Source: Opitutia bacterium UBA4506 (GTDB taxonomy: Bacteria; Verrucomicrobiota; Verrucomicrobiia; Opitutales; Puniceicoccaceae). Taken from it: a stretch of 21,372 nt of DNA. Every line of letters starts with the position of its first letter. The stretch's first letter is position 1. The DNA lies in contig DGMY01000068.1 in NCBI GenBank assembly GCA_002388665.1, forward strand, positions 1-21,372. The letters run 5' to 3'. The position numbers were made by a program, and so were the translations under genes. Below the pieces are notes generated by a model, which saw only the letters and a program-made list of their open reading frames with translations, was not told where the DNA came from and made no database searches. Shown here in pieces: positions 14,340 to 21,372 of this stretch.

Positions 14340-14708
14340 TCAGGCAGCGTTCACTTTCGGGATCTGGCCGGGGATGTCCAACGAATGAACGTCCTTCCGC
14401 TTCACACGGCGCAAACGTGAGCGTCGACGAAGCATGCGGTCCAGTTTATCCACCATCCGATCAATAGAAGTGTACATATTCTCGGAGGCCTCAGTAGTGA
14501 TGAGCGGCTTGCCATTGATCTCGATATGACCTTTCGCAATCTGCTCGTCCTGTCCTGTCACATTCTTGTTGTACTCCAGCTCGACCCGGAGGCGAATGAT
14601 CTGCTCCTCATGATCGTAGAGTTTTTCAACTTTCCGGTGAACCGCGTCTTTCATTGAATCGGTAAGTTCAACGTTGCGGCCGGTGACAATGACATCATGT
14701 TGCTTCAT
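14340..14708 (-). CDS. Ribosome hibernation-promoting factor (HPF/RaiA family)
   Basis: 122 residues from the ATG at 14708, chosen because AGAGGA lies about seven bases upstream. The frame is open to 14825, but those 39 residues are not family-like and run into the divergent gene. The S30AE/HPF domain covers about 1-100: VIVTGRNVELTDSMKDAV opens it, then EKLYDHEEQI, the VELEYNK strand, and SIDRMVDKLDRMLRR on the second helix. A basic stretch (RRRSRLRRVKRK, about 94-105) and a short tail follow. Such proteins bind the 30S decoding centre and silence ribosomes in stationary phase. The length is between short HPF (about 95) and long HPF (about 180-200), and the C-terminal dimerisation domain of long HPF is missing. 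A strong terminator follows. Confidence 0.88.
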   Translation of the reverse strand: MKQHDVIVTGRNVELTDSMKDAVHRKVEKLYDHEEQIIRLRVELEYNKNVTGQDEQIAKGHIEINGKPLITTEASENMYTSIDRMVDKLDRMLRRRSRLRRVKRKDVHSLDIPGQIPKVNAA

Positions 14709-14794
14709 GCGTATTCCTCTTGTTTTTGGTTTTCGTGTTGCGAAGGCGCTTCTCATAGAAACGCCCAAGAAAATCTCTACACCCACTTTTCGAT

Positions 14795-15619
14795 ATGAAT
14801 AAACCAGTTCCACATTCTCTCTCATCTTTTGATCGAATCGTCATTACAGGTGGTTCATCTGGCATAGGTGCCGCTTTACTTCAGCAATTTCAAAATTTAT
14901 CACCAGATTTCCGGTTTTGCAACCTTTCTCGGTCACCTGTGAAGGATTCTTTTCCCGAGGGGCATATACTCTCGATTCCCTGCGACTTGGCCGACAAGGA
15001 ATCCCGGCAAAAGGCGTTAGTTCGCTGCCGGGAGTGGTTAAAAGCGGAGGATCGGGGCGGAAAAATCCTCCTTATTAATAATAGTGGGTTTGGCGGATAT
15101 GGGGAATTCCCCTCTCCGTCGACGGACCGGAACCTCTCGATGATCGAGGTGAACGTGGCCGGCCCCGTCTGGATGACTGGTGCGTTGGCCGAGGAGTTGA
15201 AGAGCAGCAAGGGCGCGGTGATGAGTATCGCCTCCACCGCATCGTTCCAGCCGACTCCGTACCTATCGACATACGGCGCGACCAAGGCGTTTGTACTTCA
15301 TTGGAGCTTGGGCCTCTCGCAGGAATGGAAGCGCGACGGCGTTCAGGTTCTGTGTGTATGCCCCGGGCCGACCGAGACAGCCTTCTTTAAAGAGGCCGGC
15401 TTCAAGGAGGCTCCACTCAAGGGCGGTTCGGGGCAGACGGCGGAGGAGGTGGCCAAGATAGCGATCAATTCCCTGGCCAAAGGAAAAACGCTGGTAACCT
15501 GCGGGGTCGTCAACAAACTCGTTGCGGCTGGGGCGGGCAGGCTCCCGCTGACCTGGGTCACGTGGATTGCAGCGAGCATCATGCGCCGCCTTCGTCTAGA
15601 ACGCTTTCAAAACTCATAA
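14795..15619 (+). CDS. Short-chain dehydrogenase/reductase
   Basis: 274 residues with a classical SDR layout. The cofactor loop GGSSGIG is at 19-25, Asp64 in PCDLAD follows the third strand, and NNSG at 95-98 takes the place of NNAG. Catalytic Ser lies in the SIASTAS segment (144-150), and Tyr160 and Lys164 form YGATK. CPGPTETAF at 189-197 covers the nicotinamide-contacting PG. The C-terminal 40 residues (VNKLVAAGAGRLPLTWVTW) are hydrophobic and could touch the membrane, as in DltE/YqjQ-like or ketoacyl reductase-like members. The substrate cannot be told from sequence. The ATG at 14795 has no ribosome-binding site. It heads the plus-strand run and precedes miaA by 33 bases, so the two may be co-transcribed. 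Confidence 0.88.
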   Translation: MNKPVPHSLSSFDRIVITGGSSGIGAALLQQFQNLSPDFRFCNLSRSPVKDSFPEGHILSIPCDLADKESRQKALVRCREWLKAEDRGGKILLINNSGFGGYGEFPSPSTDRNLSMIEVNVAGPVWMTGALAEELKSSKGAVMSIASTASFQPTPYLSTYGATKAFVLHWSLGLSQEWKRDGVQVLCVCPGPTETAFFKEAGFKEAPLKGGSGQTAEEVAKIAINSLAKGKTLVTCGVVNKLVAAGAGRLPLTWVTWIAASIMRRLRLERFQNS

Positions 15620-15652
15620 CTGCGGAAAGATCCCCTCCCTCCGAGTGAACCG

Positions 15653-16540
15653 ATGAAACACCCCTTACGCATTCTTACCGGCACCACGGCCTCGGGCAAA
15701 TCCGGGATCGCGCTGGACTGGGCCCGGAAAACCGGCGGTTGGATTCTTTCCTGCGACGCACTTCTCTTTTATCGTGGCGCAGATATCGGAACGGCGAAGC
15801 CCTCTGCGTCGGAGCAGCGCGAAGTGCCCCACTATGGCATCGATCTCAGCCCAGCCGATCAAGTGTATGATCTCCCTCGATACATTCAACACGCGCTCGA
15901 GGTATTGGAGAAGGCGGAGGAAGCGGGCGTCCCTGTTCTTGTTGCCGGTGGAAGTGGATTTTACGCAGCAGCATTCCACGAACCACCTCCCGACCCAATC
16001 GATGTACCCGCAATCATCCGACAACGCGTACGGGAGTTGGAGGAGTCCGGTGGGACTGAAGCTCTTCGTTCGGCCCTGCTCGAGATCGACCCGACACCGG
16101 ATATTGATCTACTCAATCCGCGGCGCATTACCCCGGCGCTGGAGCGTTGCCTGACGACAGGGTTAACGACTCAGGAGCTCAGGGCCCGCCACCGCTCCAT
16201 CCCCTGCCCGTTCGACTCGTGGGAACGGATCTGGTACCAGATCGATCGCCCGCCAGAGATTTTGAGTGAGCGGATACAACTGCGCACCCAACAGATGCTC
16301 GCAGATGGGCTCGTCACCGAAGTGGAACAACTGCGAACCGCCGGCATCGAGAAGAATCCCACTCTCGCTTCAGCAATTGGCTACCGCGAAACCCTCTCGT
16401 ACCTCGACGGCGTCCTCCCCCTGAGTGAGCTGGCCTCAACCATCAGCGCAAACACCGTACGGCTCGCCACCCGCCAGCGGCGATGGATCCGCAATCGAAT
16501 GCCGGAGTCCCGGCAGATACAAAGCGCAGCCGGGATGTAG
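15653..16540 (+). CDS. miaA: tRNA dimethylallyltransferase
   Basis: 295 residues, near the family length. It transfers a dimethylallyl group to the N6 of A37 in tRNAs that read UNN codons, the first step to ms2i6A. The P-loop is GTTASGKS at 10-17 (the family more often has GPTASGKT). Catalytic Asp35 lies in SCDALLFYRG, followed by ADIGTAKPS at 43-51 and VPHYGIDL at 58-65. GGSGFY at 99-104 corresponds to GGTGLY. The insertion domain (about 110-200) has NPRRITPALE at 155-164. The tRNA-binding end includes SAIGYRETLSYL at 240-251 and ATRQRRWIRNR at 272-282. Several positions are non-consensus, so it is a divergent but apparently complete MiaA. It lies 33 bases after the dehydrogenase. Confidence 0.9.
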   Translation: MKHPLRILTGTTASGKSGIALDWARKTGGWILSCDALLFYRGADIGTAKPSASEQREVPHYGIDLSPADQVYDLPRYIQHALEVLEKAEEAGVPVLVAGGSGFYAAAFHEPPPDPIDVPAIIRQRVRELEESGGTEALRSALLEIDPTPDIDLLNPRRITPALERCLTTGLTTQELRARHRSIPCPFDSWERIWYQIDRPPEILSERIQLRTQQMLADGLVTEVEQLRTAGIEKNPTLASAIGYRETLSYLDGVLPLSELASTISANTVRLATRQRRWIRNRMPESRQIQSAAGM

Positions 16541-16687
16541 CCTCCCCGAGGGCGCCCCCCGCTCTCAGAGATGGCCACCGGCCCAATCGCGCTGCCCCTA
16601 AAGAAGGCCAGAAGAACAGCCAGGGAGATGCAGCGCAATCCTTGCAAAATCCCGGTACGGCGTGTAAATTCTCCACCAGTAGTTGAA
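16541..16687. other. miaA-fur spacer, nothing firm
   Basis: 147 bases with a C-rich start. The fur frame is open back to 16571, but the 39 extra residues are basic and unlike the family. No ribosome-binding site, convincing promoter, Fur box or hairpin with a T-tract was found. Confidence 0.4.
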
Positions 16688-17116
16688 ATGCCCGAATCCA
16701 ATCCCAGCCTCCAAAGTGCGGTAAACGATCGCTTGCAATCGAGCCCACTACGCCTGACTCGCAAACGGACAAAGATCCTGGACGCGCTCCTGACGCTTGA
16801 CCGCCCCGAATCGGCCGTGGAAATCCGGGAAAGAGCGGAACTACCCGAGACCGACCTCGTTACCGTATATCGGACAATGGAGGCGTTCGAATCGATCGGC
16901 ATATTGCAAAAAGTCCCTCTCGAGAGCGGCGGGCACCTCTTCGAGCTGATTTACCCCGGCGACCATCACCACCACTTCGTTTGCCGGGAATGCCACAAGG
17001 CCGAGCGGCTGGAGCTCTGCCTTTTCGGCGAACTGGAAAAGAAGGCAAAGAATCTTGGGTTCGTAAAAGTAGCGCACATCATGGAGATCTACGGCCTCTG
17101 TCCCGAGTGCCAGTAA
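16688..17116 (+). CDS. Fur-family metal-responsive repressor (Fur/Zur/PerR group)
   Basis: 142 residues from the ATG at 16688, the usual Fur length. The N-terminal winged helix covers about 15-85, with the recognition region TDLVTVYRTMEAFESIGI (about 55-72). The dimerisation and metal domain follows, with His83 in GGHLFEL, the cluster His93-His96, then Cys99 and Cys102 (CREC), which together with Cys138 and Cys141 (CPEC) make the structural zinc site. His130 and Glu133 precede the last CxxC. These residues support a working metal-sensing repressor. Which metal or peroxide it senses cannot be decided, and the acidic residue that follows the first CxxC in PerR and Fur is not in the expected place. 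It lies alone between miaA and argA, with 147- and 138-base gaps. Confidence 0.9.
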   Translation: MPESNPSLQSAVNDRLQSSPLRLTRKRTKILDALLTLDRPESAVEIRERAELPETDLVTVYRTMEAFESIGILQKVPLESGGHLFELIYPGDHHHHFVCRECHKAERLELCLFGELEKKAKNLGFVKVAHIMEIYGLCPECQ

Positions 17117-17141
17117 GCCCGACGAATCATCCGGTTTCCAT

Positions 17142-17156
17142 CCCCCTGTCCGGGGG
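17142..17156 (+). terminator. Small GC hairpin after the Fur-family gene
   Basis: CCCCC at 17142-17146 pairs with GGGGG at 17152-17156 around a five-base loop, 25 bases after the stop. Only TT follows directly, so intrinsic termination would be weak. It may separate fur from argA. Confidence 0.33.
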
Positions 17157-17254
17157 TTGAAGAGTTTCGGCAGCGACCCCGATCATCGCAGCGGAAAATT
17201 TTGGTTCGATTCTCGCTTCGTTATTCGCTTATTCTCAACGATTTCCCACAGATA

Positions 17255-18598
17255 ATGAACGAACAGACACGGAAACATCCGCAAACGGACACCGAATCCC
17301 CGATCAAGCCGACAGACTTGCGCGGGATTTTGAAGTATGTCCCGATGTTCCGCGGTCAGACGTTTGTCATCTCGGTGGATGGTAGCGTCGTCGCACACGA
17401 AGGCTTTCGCAATTTGCTGATGGACCTGGCGGTTTTCCGCAGCCTGAACATCCGGGTTGTTCTCGTACACGGAGTCGGTCAACAGATCCGTTCACTGGGG
17501 GAGACTCGCGGCGTCCCGATTCTCGACGCCTATGGCTCGGGCCCGACCAACGAAGAGGTCTTGCAGCTGGCAATCGAATCAGCGGGTCACGTAAGCACCA
17601 AGATCCTAGGGCAATTCACTGAGCTCGGTGTCAACTGTGCGATCCCCAACGCGATACGTGCGGTGGAGCGCGGCATCATCCGCGGCGAGGATTTTCAACT
17701 CACCGGCAAGGTAGAGAAGGTCGACGCCCCGATGCTCGAGAATCTACTATCCGCGGGGATTACCCCTGTCATCAGCCCGGTAGCGGCCAACCGCAACGGG
17801 GAGATACTACGGGTGAATTCGGATATGATCGCCGCGGAAACTGCAGCGACCCTGAAGGCCTCTAAACTGATTTTTCTCACCTCCTATCCCGGCCTCACGG
17901 TTCACGGACATTCGCTACTCAACGTACCTGCGGATCAGCTCCAAACGACTCTGGCCGAGAACAACGGTGCCATCCCCGCTGAATTGCTCTCCAAAGTAGA
18001 GTCCTCCCTCAACGCGCTCGCGGCGGGAACTCCCCGGGCTCACATTCTCGATGGCCGTGTCTTCGGGGCTCTCTTGACCGAGGTGTTCGATAAGGTCGGG
18101 CTCGGCACGATGATCCACAGCAACGAGTACGACCAGATCCGCGAGGCCCGTCCGTCCGACCTCCACGCCATATTCAATTTGATCCGCAATGCAGCGTCCA
18201 ATGACGCGGTACGAGAGCGCTCCCTGGAATCCATCGAAGAGGGCCTTCAGGATTTCTTCCTCTACGAAATTGACGGCAGCCTCATCGCCTGCGCGACGCT
18301 CGTCCCCTACCCCGAGCAAAACGTAGCCGAGGTCGCCAGCGTCTTTGTCCAACCGTTCTACCAAGGGCGCGGGGTCGGACTCAAGATGATCGAATTTGCC
18401 GAAAAACGCGCCGCGGAGAAAGGATTCGAGAAACTCTTTGCGCTCAGCACTCAGAGTTACGTGTTCTTCCGCGATGTCTGCCAGTTTCGCGAGGTGGCCC
18501 CGACGGAACTTCCGGCCGCTCGCCAGGAGATTCTCCAAACTTCCGGTCGGCGATCCAAAATTTTGATGAAAGATCTTTCCCAGGATAGAGCCTCCTGA
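17255..18598 (+). CDS. argA: N-acetylglutamate synthase (amino-acid N-acetyltransferase)
   Basis: 447 residues from the ATG at 17255; E. coli ArgA has 443. A TTG 18 codons upstream extends the frame but adds nothing family-like. It acetylates glutamate with acetyl-CoA, the first step of arginine synthesis. The N-terminal amino-acid-kinase-like domain (about 20-285) has VVLVHGVGQQI at 68-78, PVISPVA at 171-177 and VNSDMIAAETA at 187-197. In this enzyme class the domain binds arginine for feedback control rather than acting as a kinase. The GNAT domain (about 295-445) has the acetyl-CoA loop YQGRGVG at 369-375 and the family ending RRSKILMKDL. The gene is 17 bases before the nuclease gene. No other arginine genes are visible. 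Confidence 0.93.
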   Translation: MNEQTRKHPQTDTESPIKPTDLRGILKYVPMFRGQTFVISVDGSVVAHEGFRNLLMDLAVFRSLNIRVVLVHGVGQQIRSLGETRGVPILDAYGSGPTNEEVLQLAIESAGHVSTKILGQFTELGVNCAIPNAIRAVERGIIRGEDFQLTGKVEKVDAPMLENLLSAGITPVISPVAANRNGEILRVNSDMIAAETAATLKASKLIFLTSYPGLTVHGHSLLNVPADQLQTTLAENNGAIPAELLSKVESSLNALAAGTPRAHILDGRVFGALLTEVFDKVGLGTMIHSNEYDQIREARPSDLHAIFNLIRNAASNDAVRERSLESIEEGLQDFFLYEIDGSLIACATLVPYPEQNVAEVASVFVQPFYQGRGVGLKMIEFAEKRAAEKGFEKLFALSTQSYVFFRDVCQFREVAPTELPAARQEILQTSGRRSKILMKDLSQDRAS

Positions 18599-18615
18599 TC
18601 CCCCCTTTTTAATCC

Positions 18616-19977
18616 ATGCACATTACCGACCTGAACAGCGCCGGAGGAATCGGCGCGAATAGCTATTTTATCGAGATCGGACCGTTCCGCGTCCTGGTGG
18701 ATGCCGGAATGCATCCGAAGGGAACCGGGCGCGAGTCCCTCCCTCGCTTCGACGCTCTCGAAGGCGCTTCGCTCGATCTGATCATCCTGACCCACTGTCA
18801 TTTGGATCACCTCGGCGGTTTGCCAGTGGTGGCCCGCGAGCACCCGGACGCCGAGATCTGGATGTCCCGCGAATCGGCGGTACTGGCTCCTCGCATGATG
18901 CGCAATTCCGTCCGCGTCATGTGCCGCCAGCGCGAAGAGGCCAACATCCCCGAGTATCCGCTTTTCACCGATGGAGAAGTCAAAGCTCTTGAGCATCGAT
19001 TCACCGGCCTCCCGAACGGGCGCACCCATCAGCTTCACCTGCACGGCGAAGCCCTCGATGTAGAGTTCTTCCACGCCGGTCACGTTCCGGGAGCGATCAG
19101 CGTTCTCCTTCGCTATAAAAAGGAGTCGATCATGCTCTCCGGCGACATCCTCTTCACCGATCAACACATCCTTCCCGGTGCCGTGCCCGGCAACCCCGGC
19201 AACGTCAACACACTCGTTCTCGAAACCACCCGCGGGGGCACCTCGCGCGCCCCTGGCCAAAGCCGCGGTGAAGAGATCGAACGCTTGGTCGAGACCATCT
19301 CCAGCACCATTTCCCATGGGGGGTCAGTCCTCCTCCCCGTCTTCGCTCTCGGTAGGATGCAGGAGATCCTCAGCATCCTCCACGAGAACCTCCAGCGAGG
19401 CAATATCCCCGAATGCACCGTCTACACCTCTGGACTGGGTATGGATCTCGCCAACTATTTCGACCACCTCTCCCGCAAGAACAGTCCTTTAAAGTTTCGG
19501 AAACGCATATTGAAAGAAATGGGAGTACGGCGACTGCCAAGGGACATCATCCCCGGTCGATCACCGGCCGGACCTGCAATCTACGTCGCCAGCAGCGGGA
19601 TGATGGTGGCCAACACCCCGTCCTATCGACTTGCCGCCGCGATGATCGGCGAATCGGCCAACTCTATCTGCTTCGTCGGCTACTGCGATCCTGACGCATT
19701 TGGTCACAAAATACTGACCGCCGAACCCGGCGAATCCGTCCTTTTTGAGAACCTCGATTTCATCGCCCCGTGCAAGGCCAGAATCGAGCGTTTCGACCTC
19801 AGCAGCCATGCCGACCGCGAGGAATTGCTCGACTACGCGATCTCAATGAATCCCGGTACGGTTGTTCTCAGCCACGGGGATCCCGAAGCACGGGCTTGGT
19901 TCGAAGACGAAATCTACGCGAGTGTTCTCCCCAGTAAGGTAATCGATCCCGAGCCGTTGACCCGCATCCAGTGCTGA
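18616..19977 (+). CDS. Metallo-beta-lactamase fold nuclease with beta-CASP domain (CPSF73/RNase J-like)
   Basis: 453 residues. The MBL core has the zinc motif HCHLDH at 60-65, followed by GGLP, then His155 in GHVPG and Asp177 in LSGDI. The beta-CASP insert (about 200-390) starts at Glu203 in LETTRG (ESTYG is usual) and includes SVLLPVFALGRMQE and ASSGMM. His398 in SSHADREEL and His420 in VLSHGDPEA are motifs B and C. Enzymes of this build cut RNA, as endo- and sometimes 5' exonucleases in the KH-less CPSF73-like group. RNA is therefore the probable substrate, though DNA is possible. There is no RNase J C-terminal domain. It sits 17 bases after argA and nine bases before the deaminase gene, so it is in an operon. 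Confidence 0.9.
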   Translation: MHITDLNSAGGIGANSYFIEIGPFRVLVDAGMHPKGTGRESLPRFDALEGASLDLIILTHCHLDHLGGLPVVAREHPDAEIWMSRESAVLAPRMMRNSVRVMCRQREEANIPEYPLFTDGEVKALEHRFTGLPNGRTHQLHLHGEALDVEFFHAGHVPGAISVLLRYKKESIMLSGDILFTDQHILPGAVPGNPGNVNTLVLETTRGGTSRAPGQSRGEEIERLVETISSTISHGGSVLLPVFALGRMQEILSILHENLQRGNIPECTVYTSGLGMDLANYFDHLSRKNSPLKFRKRILKEMGVRRLPRDIIPGRSPAGPAIYVASSGMMVANTPSYRLAAAMIGESANSICFVGYCDPDAFGHKILTAEPGESVLFENLDFIAPCKARIERFDLSSHADREELLDYAISMNPGTVVLSHGDPEARAWFEDEIYASVLPSKVIDPEPLTRIQC

Positions 19978-19986
19978 GCCACACCC

Positions 19987-20499
19987 ATGAATCCTCCCGA
20001 AAACCAGAGCCCTCCCAATAGCTTTCTCTCTGGCGTAGCCGATCTCGTCTCGACCCATCCCGAGAGACCCTCCTGGGACGAGTACTTCATGGCGACCGCC
20101 TTCCTCATTGCCAGCCGTTCAGCGTGCGGGCGTCTTCACGTGGGCTGTGTCCTCGTTTCCGCCGGCGAACACCCCAATCGCATCATCGCCGCTGGCTACA
20201 ACGGCTTCCTTCCCGGAAGCCCCCACCTCTCGCGCCTACGGGACGGCCACGAGCAAGGGACAGTGCATGCCGAGCAAAATGCGATTGCCGACGCCGCCCG
20301 CCGGGGAATTTCGGTCGAAGGCGCCACGGCCTACATCACGCACTTTCCCTGTATTCACTGCGCAAAAATCCTCGCAGCCTCTGGAATCCGGATGATCAAA
20401 TATTTCCACGAATACCGGAATGATCCAATGGTAGTGGAAATTCTTGAAGAGTCGGGTATCATTCTTGATAGTTTATCGACTGATGGAAAGCTCACCTAG
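19987..20499 (+). CDS. dCMP/cytidine deaminase-family zinc enzyme (ComEB-like)
   Basis: 170 residues. The fold begins at SWDEYFMATAFLIASRS (29-45), characteristic of dCMP deaminases and ComEB, followed by LHVGCVLVS. Zinc ligands are His94, with catalytic Glu96 in HAEQNAI, and Cys122 and Cys125 in PCIHC. It would deaminate dCMP to dUMP for thymidylate synthesis. Members of this group are also found as competence-locus proteins without known activity, so the substrate is inferred. The N-terminal 25 residues are extra. The ATG at 19987 is nine bases after the nuclease stop, and the last 17 bases overlap yqgE, indicating one transcript. Confidence 0.9.
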   Translation: MNPPENQSPPNSFLSGVADLVSTHPERPSWDEYFMATAFLIASRSACGRLHVGCVLVSAGEHPNRIIAAGYNGFLPGSPHLSRLRDGHEQGTVHAEQNAIADAARRGISVEGATAYITHFPCIHCAKILAASGIRMIKYFHEYRNDPMVVEILEESGIILDSLSTDGKLT

Positions 20500-21073
20500 A
20501 TTCCAGGCACTGTCCGGACTCTCCGGATCCCTCCTTGTAGCGCATCCTTCGCTGCAGGATCCTCACTTTGAGAAAACGGTCATCCTCGTACCGATGCACT
20601 CCGATGACGCAGGCGCGCTTGGAGTGATCCTCAACCGACCGACCGGGCAGACATTGGGACAAAAATACCCCGAACAAGCTTTCGACAAGCTCGCCAACAT
20701 CAATATTTACGAGGGTGGTCCCGTCGATCACAGCCAACTCATACTGACCGCATGGAAGTGGGACGCCAATGAGAACTCACACAAGATGTTCTTCGGCATC
20801 TCCAGCGAGCACGCACTAGACCTAATTGAAAGCGGTGAAGACGTAACGGTCCGGGCCTACCTGGGCTACGCCGGTTGGAGCGCAGGACAACTCGAGGCCG
20901 AGCTCGAAGCCCACGCCTGGATCACAAAACCAATCGTGACCGAGGTCCTCGACCAAGAAGCCGGAATCAGCCTCTGGGACCAATTGGCCGACGACGACGC
21001 CACCGCCCCAAAAGCCTTCGAAGACCCCGAAAACGGCCTCCCCCCACCTCCCAGCGATCTCGAGCACAATTAG
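20483..21073 (+). CDS. yqgE: YqgE/AlgH (UPF0301) family protein
   Basis: 196 residues from the ATG at 20483. The frame is open 13 codons further upstream, but that part lies deeper in the deaminase gene. Family hallmarks: LSGSLLVAHPSLQDPHFEKT near the start (compare LIAMPALQDPIF in E. coli YqgE), GALGVILNRPTG, YEGGPVD, and GYAGWSAGQLEAEL in the middle. The last 30 residues are acidic and Pro-rich (LPPPPSDLE). The biochemical role is not established. AlgH is linked to alginate control in Pseudomonas, but most homologues are uncharacterised. It overlaps the deaminase by 17 bases, without a clear ribosome-binding site, so translational coupling is likely. It is the last gene before the repeat cluster. 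Confidence 0.93.
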   Translation: MESSPRFQALSGLSGSLLVAHPSLQDPHFEKTVILVPMHSDDAGALGVILNRPTGQTLGQKYPEQAFDKLANINIYEGGPVDHSQLILTAWKWDANENSHKMFFGISSEHALDLIESGEDVTVRAYLGYAGWSAGQLEAELEAHAWITKPIVTEVLDQEAGISLWDQLADDDATAPKAFEDPENGLPPPPSDLEHN

Positions 21074-21074
21074 A

Positions 21075-21087
21075 GGTCTTAGAGACC
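21075..21087 (+). terminator. Short hairpin just after yqgE
   Basis: GGTCT pairs with AGACC around the loop TAG, starting two bases after the yqgE stop. It has no T-tract. It may contribute to 3' end formation together with the repeats downstream. Confidence 0.25.
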
Positions 21088-21099
21088 ACGGGGGAAGAC

Positions 21100-21363
21100 G
21101 TAGCGCGATGCTTCAGCTAGCGAGAGTCGCGTCAGCCTCTACCGCGAACGCCGCTCCAAACGAACGTCTCCAACGGAAACGTTTGCTAAAGCTGCACGCT
21201 ACGGAAAGCCACCAATCCATTCTCCCGTGGCGTGCAGCTTCAGCAAACGTTCAATCGCGTCAGCCTCACAAATGACGAACCGCTCCGACGCAACGCTAGC
21301 TAAAGCATCGCGCCACATCCGACCACCTCTCCAACGGAAACGTTTGCTGAAGCTGCACGCTAC
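21100..21363. repeat. Cluster of five REP-like units in two subtypes, arranged as inverted pairs
   Basis: Five 23-base units share a GTAG or GTGG head, then GCG and the core GCTTYAGC, ending in CG. Subtype A: 21100-21122 (+) and 21294-21316 (-), with GCGCGAT before the core tail GCTAGCG. Subtype B: 21180-21202 (-), 21227-21249 (+) and 21341-21363 (-), with GCGTGCA and tail GCAAACG. The middle B pair forms a long hairpin (stem about 27 base pairs from 21178 to 21251, loop 21205-21224). The flanks are also repeated: a 45-base block at 21167-21211 recurs at 21328-21372 with one mismatch, and TCGCGTCAGCCTC occurs at 21127-21139 and 21255-21267. The GTAG-type head and palindromic core are typical of REP elements mobilised by RAYT transposases. 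The cluster runs past the window edge. It fills the space after yqgE, where no gene is seen. Confidence 0.75.
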
Positions 21364-21372
21364 GGAAAGCCA

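Noticed and set aside
14709..14825. Longer hibernation factor reading frame
   Set aside because: A good AGAGGA site and the family start agree on the ATG at 14708. The extension overlaps the divergent dehydrogenase start.
16571..16687. N-terminal extension of the Fur-family protein
   Set aside because: Fur proteins are about 140 residues and the ATG at 16688 gives 142. The extra residues look like translated spacer.
21100..21372. CRISPR array
   Set aside because: Repeats alternate in orientation, occur in two subtypes and are spaced unevenly overall (24, 44 and 57 bases). No cas genes are near. REP-like elements explain the pattern better.

Overview
The window looks like chromosomal backbone of a Gram-negative bacterium, most likely from Verrucomicrobiota (Opitutae-like). 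That placement is an inference from protein style: an HtpG with an SRESMQDS segment, many genes without a clear Shine-Dalgarno sequence, secreted proteins of no recognised family, and a short IS200-like transposase start. It could not be tested by search. Most genes are housekeeping. Mobile or repetitive DNA is confined to the two ends: the start of a REP-associated-type (RAYT) transposase at the left edge and a cluster of five REP-like inverted units at the right edge.

Layout. 1-80 (-): start of an IS200-like transposase with its own promoter. 177-1735 (-): riboflavin synthase followed by a family-4 uracil-DNA glycosylase with overlapping ends. 1861-3524 (+): a PfkB sugar kinase and deoxyribose-phosphate aldolase, probably a (deoxy)ribose salvage pair. 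3689-5545 (+): htpG with a strong terminator. 5789-11366 (-): a four-gene run, ilvA, then an ABCG-like transporter (TAATG coupling), then a small membrane-anchored protein, then a 632-residue secreted repeat-type protein (TGATG coupling). 11484-13436 (+): an Uup-like ABC-F ATPase, convergent with a Cu/Zn superoxide dismutase (13491-14183, -). 14340-14708 (-): a hibernation factor with a strong terminator. 14795-21073 (+): short-chain dehydrogenase, miaA, a Fur-family regulator, argA, a beta-CASP nuclease, a dCMP/cytidine deaminase and yqgE. The last four are tightly packed and probably co-transcribed. 21074-21372: no gene, REP-like cluster.

Points of most interest: (1) the REP-like cluster, with two alternating subtypes and regular 24-nt spacings, together with the transposase start at the other end; (2) a Cu/Zn superoxide dismutase with all metal ligands but no cysteine, and a His-rich segment after the signal peptide; (3) an ABC exporter between ilvA and two unrecognised envelope proteins; (4) a family-4 uracil-DNA glycosylase with Trp in place of one Fe-S cysteine. 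I saw no CRISPR array, tRNA, rRNA, prophage or clearly new defence system.
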